In this document: one piece after another, positions 43,995 to 52,822 of the stretch
Numbering within the stretch: the first letter of the stretch is position 1
Layout: each line of letters begins with the position of its first letter
Assembly (NCBI RefSeq): GCF_032271945.1
Contig: NZ_CP130319.1
Coordinates: 5,597,001 to 5,661,000, forward strand
DNA: 64,000 nucleotides
Direction of reading: 5' to 3'
Source: Paenibacillus sp. MBLB1832
GTDB taxonomy: Bacteria; Bacillota; Bacilli; Paenibacillales; NBRC-103111
The notes under the pieces: generated by a model
Told to the model about the DNA's origin: nothing
The model's input: the letters and a program-made list of their open reading frames with translations, nothing else
Databases searched by the model: none
Translations under genes and position numbers: made by a program

Positions 43995-46196
43995 TTAATC
44001 CTTTTTCTTCGGAATCAGATTTTTTAAATGATCCTGTAATAAATCCCGCCCAATTTTAGGCGTCGCTAAGTTCCCGGAGATGGGCTTAATATGTGCGGCA
44101 GAACCGTATGGATGCTGTGCGTTTTGCACAGCTCCTGGATGATAATGAACCACGAAATCATCTAGGAAATTGCCAAGGTTATCATAGATATTACATACAC
44201 GCTCGTACGTATTATTACCTGAGAGCTTAGTGGAACCACCTACTGTGACTGTATAGTTCTGATCTTCCATTAACACACACAGGGTATTCACCCATTTACC
44301 GAATTCAGCGTGCGTATTTTTGTCGAATACCGTGAGTTGCTGATTATACATACAGGTCGTTAACTGCAGCGCTGTACGTCCAGCTGGCAAAGCGCCTATG
44401 ATATGAATGAGATTGCCTTGGTCCCAGCGCATGCGCTCAGCCAAAGTTAAGCAGGTAAGCAGCGACGCCGCACTGTTGGCTTTGGGTTGCAGCGTTCGCA
44501 GAAAACTAATTACTGTTTGCCCATCGCTCGGCGTCTTTTTCACTAATTGGTGAATTTCCAATGGCGTATAGTGGACGAGAAGCTGTGCGTAATCGGCTGC
44601 AAATTGCGGTGTACAATACACAAGTCGATCAGGGTGAATGGCCAGCTGTTTCATACGAAGAACTGGCACCGCATGCGTATGAAGCAAGTCTACTAATTGC
44701 AAACAAGACTCGCTCCCCGCAAATCCAAGAAACTCATCGCATGTAAGCTGCGTTAGCAAGGTGTTCCACACAGGCAAGGATAAAACGTTTGAGCAACGCT
44801 TATACGTCTGAAGCGTCACGCTATCATCCTGGATGAACATCATCAATTGCGGCGCCAATACTACGTTTTGGACGATGATCTCAGCCATTTTGAAGTTTTG
44901 ACCGCAAAGCTCCAAGGCTGGAATTGTTGCCGGGTGATAATTAACTAGTTGGAAAAAAGCAATGTAATCATCTCTCCGCTTCGCATAGGCTTCAGGGCCG
45001 ATGACCTTGATAACATGCTGCTGCAACGCTTCCGCTCGGTCATCAATCATCCCGAAAATCGGTTCAGCGAACTTCTGCTGTTCGGTTTTTAATAATTGCT
45101 CAATCATGCCTTTGGTACCCGGCTTCTCCAAGTCTTTCTTCTGTCCTCTGGTTAAGCCCTCTAGTGCCTTAGCATAGCCCAGGTCCATGACATTCTGCTT
45201 CTGCTTCTCAGTGCTCTGATGGATCTTCTCAAATTCTGACTCCCTGACACCGTCCGCATACTCATTCGAACCAGCCACAGCTTCCAAGGCAAATTCGATC
45301 TCGTAATTAAAATCTTTGGCGAGTTCAATAATGCCTTCAGCCGTTTCCAGCGTATCGGTTTGCTGAATCATATCCAAGACCCATCGCAATGCTTTCCCGT
45401 TGTTGATCAAATCGGCTTGATAGCGGGAGATGAGATCAAATTGCGGGATGGTCAGCGCTGGAATGGGTAGCTGCAGTAGCATCGTTAACCAAGCCAGCTC
45501 TTTCTCCGTCTCGCCAGCGTGCAGGACGAGCTTTTTGAGCAGATCCATCGGGATCGGCGAGTGTTGCGCCCATCTCCTGAGAAAATCTCGTTGGATATCG
45601 AGTAAACCGTCCCATGGCAAATATTGTTCATCTCGCGTATCCTCTGATTTACGCACGTAGTCAATCACAAGATCCTCTAGATCTTCCCACCCTTTATTCT
45701 GAGCTTTCTCTAACAGCCGCAAGGCTGCTGGCAACATGGAATCGTTCGATAAGTCCCATGTCTTAAACTGCTCAATCGCGATAAGCTCACTTTCGCTCTG
45801 TGCATACTCAATCCGTTCCTGCAGGTCCTCCCAACCATTGCGGATCGCGATCTGCAGCAATTGCTTCACCTCACGGGCATGCTCCGTAAACAAGGTGTCT
45901 TCCTCCCACTCCTCAAAATAAAGGATCGCTTCCCTTTCGGACTTGAACGTTGGCATCAACTGGATTTGCATGAATGCTGGGGTCACTTGATCACTCTGCC
46001 GTGGCAGAGGTCTTGCTTGACTTCGAACCAGCTGGGCAACCGCACGATTCCCAATCGTCGACTGCAAGCCCATAATTCCCTGTATACCTCCCATCAGAGG
46101 AGCAAAAGAATCAGATGGTTGTTGAGACTGAGTCTCAGATGGTCTCGTTGGTTCCTTGCGCGGTCCACGAGATTCGTTAGCGAATGGACGAGTCAT
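43995..46196 (-). CDS. Large cytoplasmic-type protein with injection-system/polymorphic-toxin-like N-terminal motif
   Basis: A 733-residue protein with no signal peptide or membrane helix. Residues 1-35 are a polar, Pro/Ser/Gln-rich tail, followed by GLQSTIGNRAVAQLVRSQAR (43-62), the LQ..GN.AV.QL pattern seen at the N-terminus of many eCIS-linked (DUF4157-type) and polymorphic-toxin cargo proteins. The middle ~550 residues are helical with loose repeats (NGWEDLQERIEYAQSESELI, NKGWEDLEDLVIDYVRKS). The C-terminal ~100 residues (IYDNLGNFLDDFVVHYHPGA, HPYGSAAHIKP) are His-rich and look like a separate small domain. ATG 46196 follows AAGGGG; a TTG at 46259 is in frame. No immunity gene or injection-machine gene is adjacent. 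Toxin or effector nature is inference. Confidence 0.7.
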   Translation of the reverse strand: MTRPFANESRGPRKEPTRPSETQSQQPSDSFAPLMGGIQGIMGLQSTIGNRAVAQLVRSQARPLPRQSDQVTPAFMQIQLMPTFKSEREAILYFEEWEEDTLFTEHAREVKQLLQIAIRNGWEDLQERIEYAQSESELIAIEQFKTWDLSNDSMLPAALRLLEKAQNKGWEDLEDLVIDYVRKSEDTRDEQYLPWDGLLDIQRDFLRRWAQHSPIPMDLLKKLVLHAGETEKELAWLTMLLQLPIPALTIPQFDLISRYQADLINNGKALRWVLDMIQQTDTLETAEGIIELAKDFNYEIEFALEAVAGSNEYADGVRESEFEKIHQSTEKQKQNVMDLGYAKALEGLTRGQKKDLEKPGTKGMIEQLLKTEQQKFAEPIFGMIDDRAEALQQHVIKVIGPEAYAKRRDDYIAFFQLVNYHPATIPALELCGQNFKMAEIIVQNVVLAPQLMMFIQDDSVTLQTYKRCSNVLSLPVWNTLLTQLTCDEFLGFAGSESCLQLVDLLHTHAVPVLRMKQLAIHPDRLVYCTPQFAADYAQLLVHYTPLEIHQLVKKTPSDGQTVISFLRTLQPKANSAASLLTCLTLAERMRWDQGNLIHIIGALPAGRTALQLTTCMYNQQLTVFDKNTHAEFGKWVNTLCVLMEDQNYTVTVGGSTKLSGNNTYERVCNIYDNLGNFLDDFVVHYHPGAVQNAQHPYGSAAHIKPISGNLATPKIGRDLLQDHLKNLIPKKKD

Positions 46197-46403
46197 ACGG
46201 TCCCCTTCCTTCCAACTAGTCAAACTAGGATCTATGCGAGCGAAAATTGTTGCTTCCAAGTTTTGTGTGTTTTATACTTCGATGCTAACTTCTCATATTC
46301 CTTGAAATTTCCTAAAAACAGGAAAAAAGCCCCACCATCTTACCTAGAGATGATCGAGCCTTTTCGATGTTTCCTATTTGATTGTATTAAATTACGGATG
46401 GTT

Positions 46404-47105
46404 TCATGATTTTTCTAGACTCAGCGTCGTCATAAGTTCCTTCAATTCACCTTGTGTTAAATCACGCCATTTCCCGACTTTCAAGTTGCCCAAATGGATA
46501 TGCATAATGCGCACACGCTGCAGCCGAACTACTCGGTATCCGAACGCCTCGCACATGCGGCGAATTTGTCGATTCAGCCCTTGTGTTAAAATAATGCGAA
46601 ACACCCGCTCATTCACTTGGACAATTTCACATGGCTTCGTCATCGTACCTAGAATGCGTACGCCGCTTGCCATGCCCCGCAGAAACATCTGTGTAATCGG
46701 ACGATTTACCGTGACAATGTATTCTTTGTCGTGATTGTTCTCCGCACGGAGAATTTGATTCACAATGTCGCCGTTATTCGTCAGGAGAATAAGCCCTTCG
46801 GAGTCTTTATCCAATCGGCCAATGGGGAAAATCCGCTCTGAATGTCCCACGAAATCCACGATATTCTCACGAATATGCGCTTCCGTTGTAGAGGTAATCC
46901 CGACAGGCTTGTTGAGCGCAATGTAGACATGCTCCTTCTTCTCGCCAATACGACGTCCGTCGATGCGCACCTCATCCCCTGGACCCACCACACTGCCCAG
47001 CCCCGCGAGCTCGCCATTAATCGTTACGCGCCGCGCTTCGACCCACTTGTCCGCTTCTCGTCTGGAGCATACCCCAGTTTCACTAATAAATTTATTAATT
47101 CTCAT
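46404..47105 (-). CDS. rluF: 23S rRNA pseudouridine synthase, RluF-type
   Basis: A 233-residue RsuA-family pseudouridine synthase. N-terminal S4 RNA-binding domain (MRINKFISETGVCSRREADK), catalytic Asp in IGRLDKDSEGLILLTNNGD, and the RluF-type TQGLNRQIRRMCEAFGYRVV. RluF modifies U2604 of 23S rRNA in E. coli. The start was placed at the ATG at 47103-47105, preceded by AAGGGA; an ATG seven codons earlier (47126) is possible. It stands alone on the minus strand. Confidence 0.92.
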   Translation of the reverse strand: MRINKFISETGVCSRREADKWVEARRVTINGELAGLGSVVGPGDEVRIDGRRIGEKKEHVYIALNKPVGITSTTEAHIRENIVDFVGHSERIFPIGRLDKDSEGLILLTNNGDIVNQILRAENNHDKEYIVTVNRPITQMFLRGMASGVRILGTMTKPCEIVQVNERVFRIILTQGLNRQIRRMCEAFGYRVVRLQRVRIMHIHLGNLKVGKWRDLTQGELKELMTTLSLEKS

Positions 47106-47269
47106 GCTGGAGAAATTCCCTTCCATCCCGTTATCTTGTGAAATCGTTATAGTTCTATTATGGGGGATTTGGAACCGTGGTTCAAGTCGGCGGGAGGGTG
47201 CGGGGCATGGCCCGAGAAATCGCGTATTTGGTATACTAGTAGGATACATGTCAAAGGGGGAGAATAAGC

Positions 47270-47890
47270 ATGCATTTCTTATTGCTTGGCGCGACAGGAC
47301 GCGTAGGACGGCGCATTCTGGCGCAGGCGTTGGAGGACGGACACGAGGTCACGGCGCTCGTCCGCCACAAGGATAAGGTCACGCTGCGCGCAGATCGCCT
47401 CACCCTGGTGCAGGGCGATGCTTGTAGCGTAGCGGATCTAGCGCTGGCGATGACCGGTGTCGACACGGTCATCAGCTGTTTGAGCACCGACGGTGGTACG
47501 GTGCTCACCGAGGCAACGCCCCTGCTGATCGGGGCGATGAAGGCCTTTGGCGTGAGCCGCGTGGTGACCGTCGGCACCGCCGGCATTTTGCAGAGCCGGG
47601 AGCACCCCGGCTTGCTGCGCTTTGAGGCGCCGGATTCGCGGCGCTCGAGTATGCGCGCCGCCGAGGAGCACCGCGAGGCGTGGGCGCGGCTCGCCGCGTC
47701 CGGGCTACGTTGGACTGTTGTGTGTCCAACGTATTTGCCGGACGGCGAGCCGCAGGGTCAGTTCCGCGCGGAGCGCGAGTTCTTGCCAGATGGCGGCACG
47801 TCCATCACGGTCGGCGACACCGCGGCGTTCACGTACCGCGTCGCGGTGGAGGGCACGTACGCGGAATGCCGCGTGGGCATCGCGTACTAG
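47270..47890 (+). CDS. NAD(P)-binding protein, NmrA/SDR-like oxidoreductase
   Basis: A 206-residue atypical short-chain dehydrogenase. Dinucleotide-binding motif LLGATGRVGRRILAQALEDG at the N-terminus, then ALVRHKDK and LVQGDACSVADLALAM, VTVGTAGIL and VVCPTYLPDGEP. No classic YxxxK is seen, which is usual for the NmrA-like group. GGGGGAG precedes the ATG. Very GC-rich locally. Function beyond NAD(P)H binding is unknown; many homologues are flavin-reductase or quinone-reductase-like. Confidence 0.83.
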   Translation: MHFLLLGATGRVGRRILAQALEDGHEVTALVRHKDKVTLRADRLTLVQGDACSVADLALAMTGVDTVISCLSTDGGTVLTEATPLLIGAMKAFGVSRVVTVGTAGILQSREHPGLLRFEAPDSRRSSMRAAEEHREAWARLAASGLRWTVVCPTYLPDGEPQGQFRAEREFLPDGGTSITVGDTAAFTYRVAVEGTYAECRVGIAY

Positions 47891-47947
47891 CTCTCCGATG
47901 CTCGGAAGTTTAGATCATCATTGAAATAAAATGAAGGAGGGTTCATT

Positions 47948-48691
47948 TTGACCTATGTTCGTCGTCATTGGTGGAAATGGCTAATTGGTGGTGGGATCAT
48001 TTTTGTCGCTGTGATCGTTTGGTTTTTACGGCCGTATCAGGCATCAGAAGCCGCATTTGCAGCGATGAAAAGCGATGAGAATGTCACAGTAAGCGAAGAA
48101 GGTCATTTCATTCGGTTTGAACCTAAAACCCCTGTGCAGCCCAGCATGATTTACTATCCTGGCGGATTAGTAAAGCCTGAAAGTTACGCAACATACGCAC
48201 ATGCGCTTGCTCAGGCCGGTCACCGGACCTATATTGTCAAAATGCCCGTGAACCTTGCCGTTCTCGGCGGTGACCGCGCTGCGGCCATTTTAGCCAAAAG
48301 AGGTCAAGATGAAACATTTGTTATTGGTGGTCATTCCCTTGGAGGCGTTATGGCCGCTCGCTTCGCCGCCGCTCATGCCGCGGAGTTCTCGGGCGTGTTC
48401 TTCCTCGCCTCCTATCCTGATCCCAAAGGCAGCTTGGTATCTGCAAATTTACCTGTGATCTCACTCATTGGTTCAAATGACGGTGAGGTTAACAAAGATA
48501 CATTTGCTAAAGCGAAGAATGATCTGCCTCCTACTACCGAATATCATACGATTCAGGGCGGAAACCATTCACAGTTCGGCAGCTACGGTTTTCAAAAAGG
48601 CGATAACGCCTCCAGCATCTCGCCCCAAGAACAATTGGACGAAACGGTGCAACTGTTGCTGAACTGGGAAAAGACCCTGAAAGCAAAGTAA
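47948..48691 (+). CDS. Membrane-anchored alpha/beta hydrolase
   Basis: A 247-residue alpha/beta hydrolase with a single N-terminal membrane anchor (about residues 10-28), so the enzyme probably faces outside. Nucleophile elbow VIGGHSLGGVMAARFA (Ser near 130), acid region LIGSNDGEVN, and catalytic His in QGGNHSQFGSYGFQ. The pattern fits the alpha/beta-hydrolase_5 group (lipase/esterase-like). It starts with TTG at 47948, six bases after GGAGG. It follows the NmrA-like gene by 57 bp, possibly as one transcript. Confidence 0.87.
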   Translation: MTYVRRHWWKWLIGGGIIFVAVIVWFLRPYQASEAAFAAMKSDENVTVSEEGHFIRFEPKTPVQPSMIYYPGGLVKPESYATYAHALAQAGHRTYIVKMPVNLAVLGGDRAAAILAKRGQDETFVIGGHSLGGVMAARFAAAHAAEFSGVFFLASYPDPKGSLVSANLPVISLIGSNDGEVNKDTFAKAKNDLPPTTEYHTIQGGNHSQFGSYGFQKGDNASSISPQEQLDETVQLLLNWEKTLKAK

Positions 48692-48732
48692 AACCAGCAT
48701 GGGGGCTGATGTTGAGCAGCCTCGATGCTCAC

Positions 48733-48772
48733 AAAAAAACGGATGTCGCCTTAAGGCGTGCATCCGTTTTTT
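48733..48772. terminator. Terminator after the alpha/beta hydrolase
   Basis: AAAAAACGGATG..GCC/GGC..CATCCGTTTTTT stem of 12 plus inner base pairs, A-rich on one side and T6 on the other, serving both convergent genes. Confidence 0.9.
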
Positions 48773-48776
48773 CAAC

Positions 48777-49085
48777 TTAGTAGTTCCTTCCCCTGTTCAA
48801 CTCTTTGATGTTAAGCGCTGACAAAAGCAGCCCGCCGAATCGGAATACGTACCCGATGAGTGGTATGAGGCTGAGGAACGCCATCGCAATATTGAGGATC
48901 GTCTTCACGGTTGTTCCGTTACCCGTCAGGAAGGCCAATACGAAGTTGACGAAGACAAGCGGGATCACCCATGAGCAGGACCATGCATACACAAAAGGGA
49001 TTAAGCCAAGCAAATAACCTACAATAATGCCAATTTCGGACAGCAACTGTACCGTGTTCAACAAACGTTTCGTATCGGAACGCAT
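48777..49085 (-). CDS. Small integral membrane protein
   Basis: A 102-residue protein with three hydrophobic helices (around EIGIIVGYLLGLIPFVYAW, VIPLVFVNFVLAFLTG and AMAFLSLIPLIGYVFRFGG). No family I can name with confidence. ATG 49083-49085 has GGAGGAG seven bases upstream. Monocistronic; the 150 bp upstream show nothing else. Confidence 0.8.
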   Translation of the reverse strand: MRSDTKRLLNTVQLLSEIGIIVGYLLGLIPFVYAWSCSWVIPLVFVNFVLAFLTGNGTTVKTILNIAMAFLSLIPLIGYVFRFGGLLLSALNIKELNRGRNY

Positions 49086-49236
49086 GACGACTCCTCCATT
49101 TCGTGCAAAACCTGAATTTGACTTCATTTTAGCATATCGAAAATAAGGAGTCGTTAGTCTTTTGTCGTGAATTAACCTCGACTTGAGACGGAGTGCTTGC
49201 GCCTAGCGATGCGTAGTTAAACTCCCTCGGTCGCCG

Positions 49237-49998
49237 TTACGATCTCATCATAGCCGCGTGCGGAAAAATGGGATCCTTCAGATGAAACTCATACGTCCTC
49301 CCGTCGACAATTCCTACAACCTTATCGCTGTCGTATAATTCGAGCAAGAAGCCAGCCATCTCTTTTGCTGTATGAAATTTGGGTACGGCGCCCTTGTATT
49401 CGAATTGATCTATATCCCGCGAGCGCAGAACGAACTCCGTCTCCGTCGCAGCCGGCGCAAGTACCTTCGCCACCATTGGTGATCCATTAGCCTTTAGCTC
49501 GAGAGCAAGTCCCTCGGTGAAAGCACTGACATAAAATTTGGAAGCACAATAAGTAACGGCTGTAGCTATTACGGTGTATCCTCCGCCAGATGAAATATTG
49601 ATCAACTGCGTGCCCTGCTTCGAAGCATAATCCCGGACATAAAGGGAAGATAGAATGGTTAGAGCCTCGATGTTGAGATGCAGCATCTGCTGGATTTTAT
49701 CCAATTTCTGTTCGCCTACAGTTGCAAAGTTGCCGAAGCCGGCGTTATTAATCCACGTCTCGATATCATAATTCTTCAATTTTTCGTAGAAAGCATAGGC
49801 GTTCTCAGCGACAGATAAGTCGACGGCCTGTACGATGACCTTAACTTCAGGGTACTGTTCTTCGATCCGAGAACGCAACTCCTCCATGTTTTCTTGCCGC
49901 CGCGCAGCCAGAACCAAGTTTTTTCCGCGGGCTGCGAATGCTAGTGCTGTTTCATATCCAATACCAGAGCTTGCTCCAGTGATCACTATATACTTCAT
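49237..49998 (-). CDS. Short-chain dehydrogenase/reductase
   Basis: A 253-residue classical SDR. Cofactor motif VITGASSGIGYETALAF, NNAG in TWINNAGFGNF, catalytic Ser in INISSGGGY, and Tyr-x3-Lys in TYCASKFYVSAFTEG. The Arg-rich AARRQEN after strand 2 suggests an NADP preference. GGAGG lies about 12 bases before the ATG. Substrate unknown. It marks the right end of the GC-balanced block before the AT-rich island. Confidence 0.9.
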   Translation of the reverse strand: MKYIVITGASSGIGYETALAFAARGKNLVLAARRQENMEELRSRIEEQYPEVKVIVQAVDLSVAENAYAFYEKLKNYDIETWINNAGFGNFATVGEQKLDKIQQMLHLNIEALTILSSLYVRDYASKQGTQLINISSGGGYTVIATAVTYCASKFYVSAFTEGLALELKANGSPMVAKVLAPAATETEFVLRSRDIDQFEYKGAVPKFHTAKEMAGFLLELYDSDKVVGIVDGRTYEFHLKDPIFPHAAMMRS

Positions 49999-50172
49999 CG
50001 TGTTATGTAGCCTCCTTTTTTCACTGCAGTAGGAATTTTACTGGTTATAGTTTAGTCGAAGTCAACCGCTTTCACACTTTACCTTAGTAAATGAATCATT
50101 TGTTCCAAGAATTCGACATAATCTTTCCATATCCTTCCTCTCGTATAAACTAGCAGATGCCGAAAAAACGTT

Positions 50173-52245
50173 TTACTTTTCAATCAATGTTATGACTGCC
50201 GTATTTGTTTCGTTATCCCACTCGACTTTAGCACCAAGACTTTCGGAAACGAATCTTACCGGGACAAAAGTACTTCCATTTATTAATGTAGGTGGATTAT
50301 CTAAAACTATATGTTCTCCGTTTATCATTGCTTCTTGATTATCAACCTGAAAATGAATTACTTTATCTCCTTTTGTAGCCGTAACTGTGTTGGTTGCTTC
50401 ATTCCATTTAACTTCCGCCCCTAGAGCTTCGAATATCTTCCGTATGGGAACGAAAGTTTTATCATTTAATATAGTTGGGGCCCAATCAAAAACTAATGGT
50501 TTTCCATTAACTATTACCTTAATTATGTCATTAGGAACAGACGTCATTCCTACATCATTACTTGCAGCTCCAACAAACCTATATCCGTTCCAGTGAATAT
50601 CATAAATATGTTGATTATAAGGGAAGTCAACTTCACTCCATACGATCCCATCTTTCGAAACTAATGCCAGATTAGATCCTAAAGCAATGAACCTTTTGCC
50701 GTCCCAAACGATCGAATCTATGAACTTGCTTGTATTTGATTCTCTCTTTGTCCAAGTGTCGCCGTCTGTAGAGGTATAAATCAGGCCATTATTTCCTACA
50801 GCTACATAGATGAGTCCATTCCAGATTACCCTATTTAACAAATGTTCCAAATTTATATGGTGCTTCGTCCATTTCAATCCATCAGGAGATGTGATGATGT
50901 CCGATCCAATAGCCAAGAATTGTTTTCCGTTCCATATTACATCCGTCAACGCGTGGCCCTCCGTGAAATCTACATCGTTCCACTTCACTCCATCATTTGA
51001 TATTGCAATGCTACCGTCATATCCGACTGCGACATGTTTGCTTCCATTCCATTCAACTGCATAAAACCAAGCCTTATTCCCTTTTACAACTTCTTTCCAT
51101 GTAGTACCGTCTTGCGATACCAGTATGCTTTTTGCGCCAACTACTACAAACTGATTGCCGTCCCAAATTGCACCATGGAGTTGTAAAGGGTAGCTAAATA
51201 CCTTCTCCCAATATTCTCCATTTTTTGAGATCCAAATGGATCCTTTATTCCCCTCCCCTCTTACCGCCATATATAGATTGCCATTCCATGCCAAAGTGGA
51301 GGAAGCTGCATAATCTAAAGTTAAATGTTTCGTATCATAGATCATGCGATTATTCCAAAACGCGATGTTCCCTGAATCTCCTACTGCGATAAAATAACCA
51401 TCTTCGACGATCACATCCTTAACGTTCCAGATAAAGTCGTTACTATTTATCCAATTTTGCATATCTGTCGAAATGAAGATTCCTTTGCTGCTGCTAAAAG
51501 CAACATACTTTTTCCCATCAAACGCTATCTTTCGTATATCAAAAGGTGAAAGACCGGCGTCCATTGTCCACTTCGTTCCATCCGGGGATGTCATGATAAT
51601 GCCCGACCCCACAGCCACATACTCTTTAGAATCCCAAATAACCGAATTCAGCCTGCCATTAAACACTTTATTTTCATACCATGTTTCCCCATCTTTTGAG
51701 AAAATCACTCTTCCCTTCATACTTATCCCTATAAATTCACTTCCATTGCTGGATATGTCGATTAACGGATCATCAAAAGAGTCCGGGTATACTTTCACCC
51801 ATTCAATCCCATCATCGGAAATATAAGCTCCAGACTGACCCACTGCTGCATACAATTTACCATTCCATGCTACAGCACAAAAATAATATCCTACATCTAG
51901 CGTGGACTCCCTCCATTCTTTTCCATCTACAGAATGTACAATTTTACCGCTATTGCCTACCGCAACAAAACCTTTATCACCATAAGTTACGTCTGACAAT
52001 AAACTTTTTACGCCTGAATTTCGGTCGGTCCAATTTTTACCGTCTTGAGAGGTTCGTATGATGCCTTGCTCACCTACAATTACATACACTCCATTTGCCT
52101 TCGTGATTGCACTAATCGTATACTTGGAATGATCCATTATGGACTTCTCAAATAGAAAGTTGCTTTCCAATGCATATCCTGTAGGTGTAAATAGGTTAAA
52201 AATACTTGCAATTAATATCACCATGATAAAAAAATTCCTTATCAT
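50173..52245 (-). CDS. Secreted double beta-propeller (Asp-box) protein with two CuAO_N-type domains
   Basis: A 690-residue secreted protein. Signal peptide of about 26 residues (ends PTGYA). Residues ~35-575 contain 12 clear SxDGxxW Asp-box motifs about 40 residues apart (SQDGKNW, SVDGKEW, SDDGIEW, SKDGETW and so on) plus two degenerate ones, giving 14 blades, enough for two seven-bladed propellers. The C-terminal ~115 residues are two copper-amine-oxidase N-terminal-like modules (TFVPIRKIFEALGAEVKWNE and TFVPVRFVSESLGAKVEWDN), common wall-associated modules in Paenibacillus. GGAGG precedes the ATG. Probably binds carbohydrate or cell wall; no enzyme motif is seen. Confidence 0.9.
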   Translation of the reverse strand: MIRNFFIMVILIASIFNLFTPTGYALESNFLFEKSIMDHSKYTISAITKANGVYVIVGEQGIIRTSQDGKNWTDRNSGVKSLLSDVTYGDKGFVAVGNSGKIVHSVDGKEWRESTLDVGYYFCAVAWNGKLYAAVGQSGAYISDDGIEWVKVYPDSFDDPLIDISSNGSEFIGISMKGRVIFSKDGETWYENKVFNGRLNSVIWDSKEYVAVGSGIIMTSPDGTKWTMDAGLSPFDIRKIAFDGKKYVAFSSSKGIFISTDMQNWINSNDFIWNVKDVIVEDGYFIAVGDSGNIAFWNNRMIYDTKHLTLDYAASSTLAWNGNLYMAVRGEGNKGSIWISKNGEYWEKVFSYPLQLHGAIWDGNQFVVVGAKSILVSQDGTTWKEVVKGNKAWFYAVEWNGSKHVAVGYDGSIAISNDGVKWNDVDFTEGHALTDVIWNGKQFLAIGSDIITSPDGLKWTKHHINLEHLLNRVIWNGLIYVAVGNNGLIYTSTDGDTWTKRESNTSKFIDSIVWDGKRFIALGSNLALVSKDGIVWSEVDFPYNQHIYDIHWNGYRFVGAASNDVGMTSVPNDIIKVIVNGKPLVFDWAPTILNDKTFVPIRKIFEALGAEVKWNEATNTVTATKGDKVIHFQVDNQEAMINGEHIVLDNPPTLINGSTFVPVRFVSESLGAKVEWDNETNTAVITLIEK

Positions 52246-52401
52246 ACCCGCCCTCCAATAATAATGATCTTTTGATACCAGAGTTATAATAATTAAGGAC
52301 TTACAGCCAATTAAGGGTTATTTTACTATGCATGTTGGAAACGAAGAATAGTACATATGTTTTAGGCGAAAACACCTTTGTTGGCCCCATAATACAAATA
52401 A

Positions 52402-52427
52402 GGCTGCCGGTTAATATCCCGGCAGCC
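52402..52427 (-). terminator. Hairpin at the left end of the repeat-bounded array
   Basis: Perfect 9-bp inverted repeat GGCTGCCGG/CCGGCAGCC with an 8-base loop, 38 bases beyond the barstar stop. Related GGCTGCC sequences accompany the repeats near 56590, 56775 and 57510. Confidence 0.6.
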
Positions 52428-52441
52428 AATTATTGATTGAT

Positions 52442-52470
52442 ATTGAACTATCGTTTCCCGATAGCTTAAT
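52442..52470. repeat. 29-bp palindromic repeat, copy R1
   Basis: ATTGAACTATCG-TTTCC-CGATAGCTTAAT; near-perfect palindrome. The TAA stop of the barstar gene (minus strand, 52466-52468) lies inside it. Confidence 0.85.
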
Positions 52471-52759
52471 CTATGTAATGAACATTGCATGACCAGCTCG
52501 GGTGTTTTAAATTTAAATCTTCTAGACATTCTTTCAAGATTGTTGAATCACAGGGTAAATTTCTCTTTAAAATGGACCAGCCAGTTATTTTTATAACTTT
52601 AGGTAACTCAACCAATCCAGTTATCGAATCCCAAAAGGCATCCCAATTCATACCGTAAAATGACGGGAAGCCAAGTGTCTCTTTTAAAATCGTTTGCAGA
52701 TCATTACTGGTCTGAATTTTACTTAAATCAAGTTCAACTAACTCTGCTCTTTCCTCCAT
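52466..52759 (-). CDS. Barstar-family protein (orphan RNase inhibitor-like)
   Basis: A 97-residue barstar fold. The family pattern is visible: LVELDLSKIQTSNDLQTIL, LGFPSFYGMNWDAFWDSITG and PKVIKITGWSIL. Barstar proteins bind and neutralise barnase-type ribonucleases. No barnase-like gene is adjacent, so it is an orphan, either an immunity gene against competitors or a divergent regulator. ATG 52757-52759 follows AGGTGG. Its stop codon lies inside palindromic repeat R1. Confidence 0.87.
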   Translation of the reverse strand: MEERAELVELDLSKIQTSNDLQTILKETLGFPSFYGMNWDAFWDSITGLVELPKVIKITGWSILKRNLPCDSTILKECLEDLNLKHPSWSCNVHYID

Positions 52760-52795
52760 ACAACCCACCTCAAACAGTCCTTTCGAAAGCCTTGG

Positions 52796-52822
52796 ATTGA
52801 ACTATCGTTCCCGTTAGCTTAG
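52796..52822. repeat. Palindromic repeat, copy R2
   Basis: ATTGAACTATCG-TTCC-CGTTAGCTTAG. Same family as R1. The stop of the gene at 52814-53215 lies inside it. Confidence 0.8.

Noticed and set aside
43667..44059. A plus-strand open frame across the gap between the SLH and cargo-like genes
   Set aside because: It is mostly antisense to the signal-peptide region of the SLH gene, without a ribosome binding site or motif.
46197..46259. TTG start at 46259 for the cargo-like gene
   Set aside because: ATG 46196 has an AAGGGG sequence at good spacing, and the extra residues add no recognisable feature.
52466..52759. Toxin-antitoxin pair around the barstar gene
   Set aside because: Neither neighbour resembles a barnase-type RNase; the upstream gene has an unrelated beta-rich pattern, so it is treated as an orphan.
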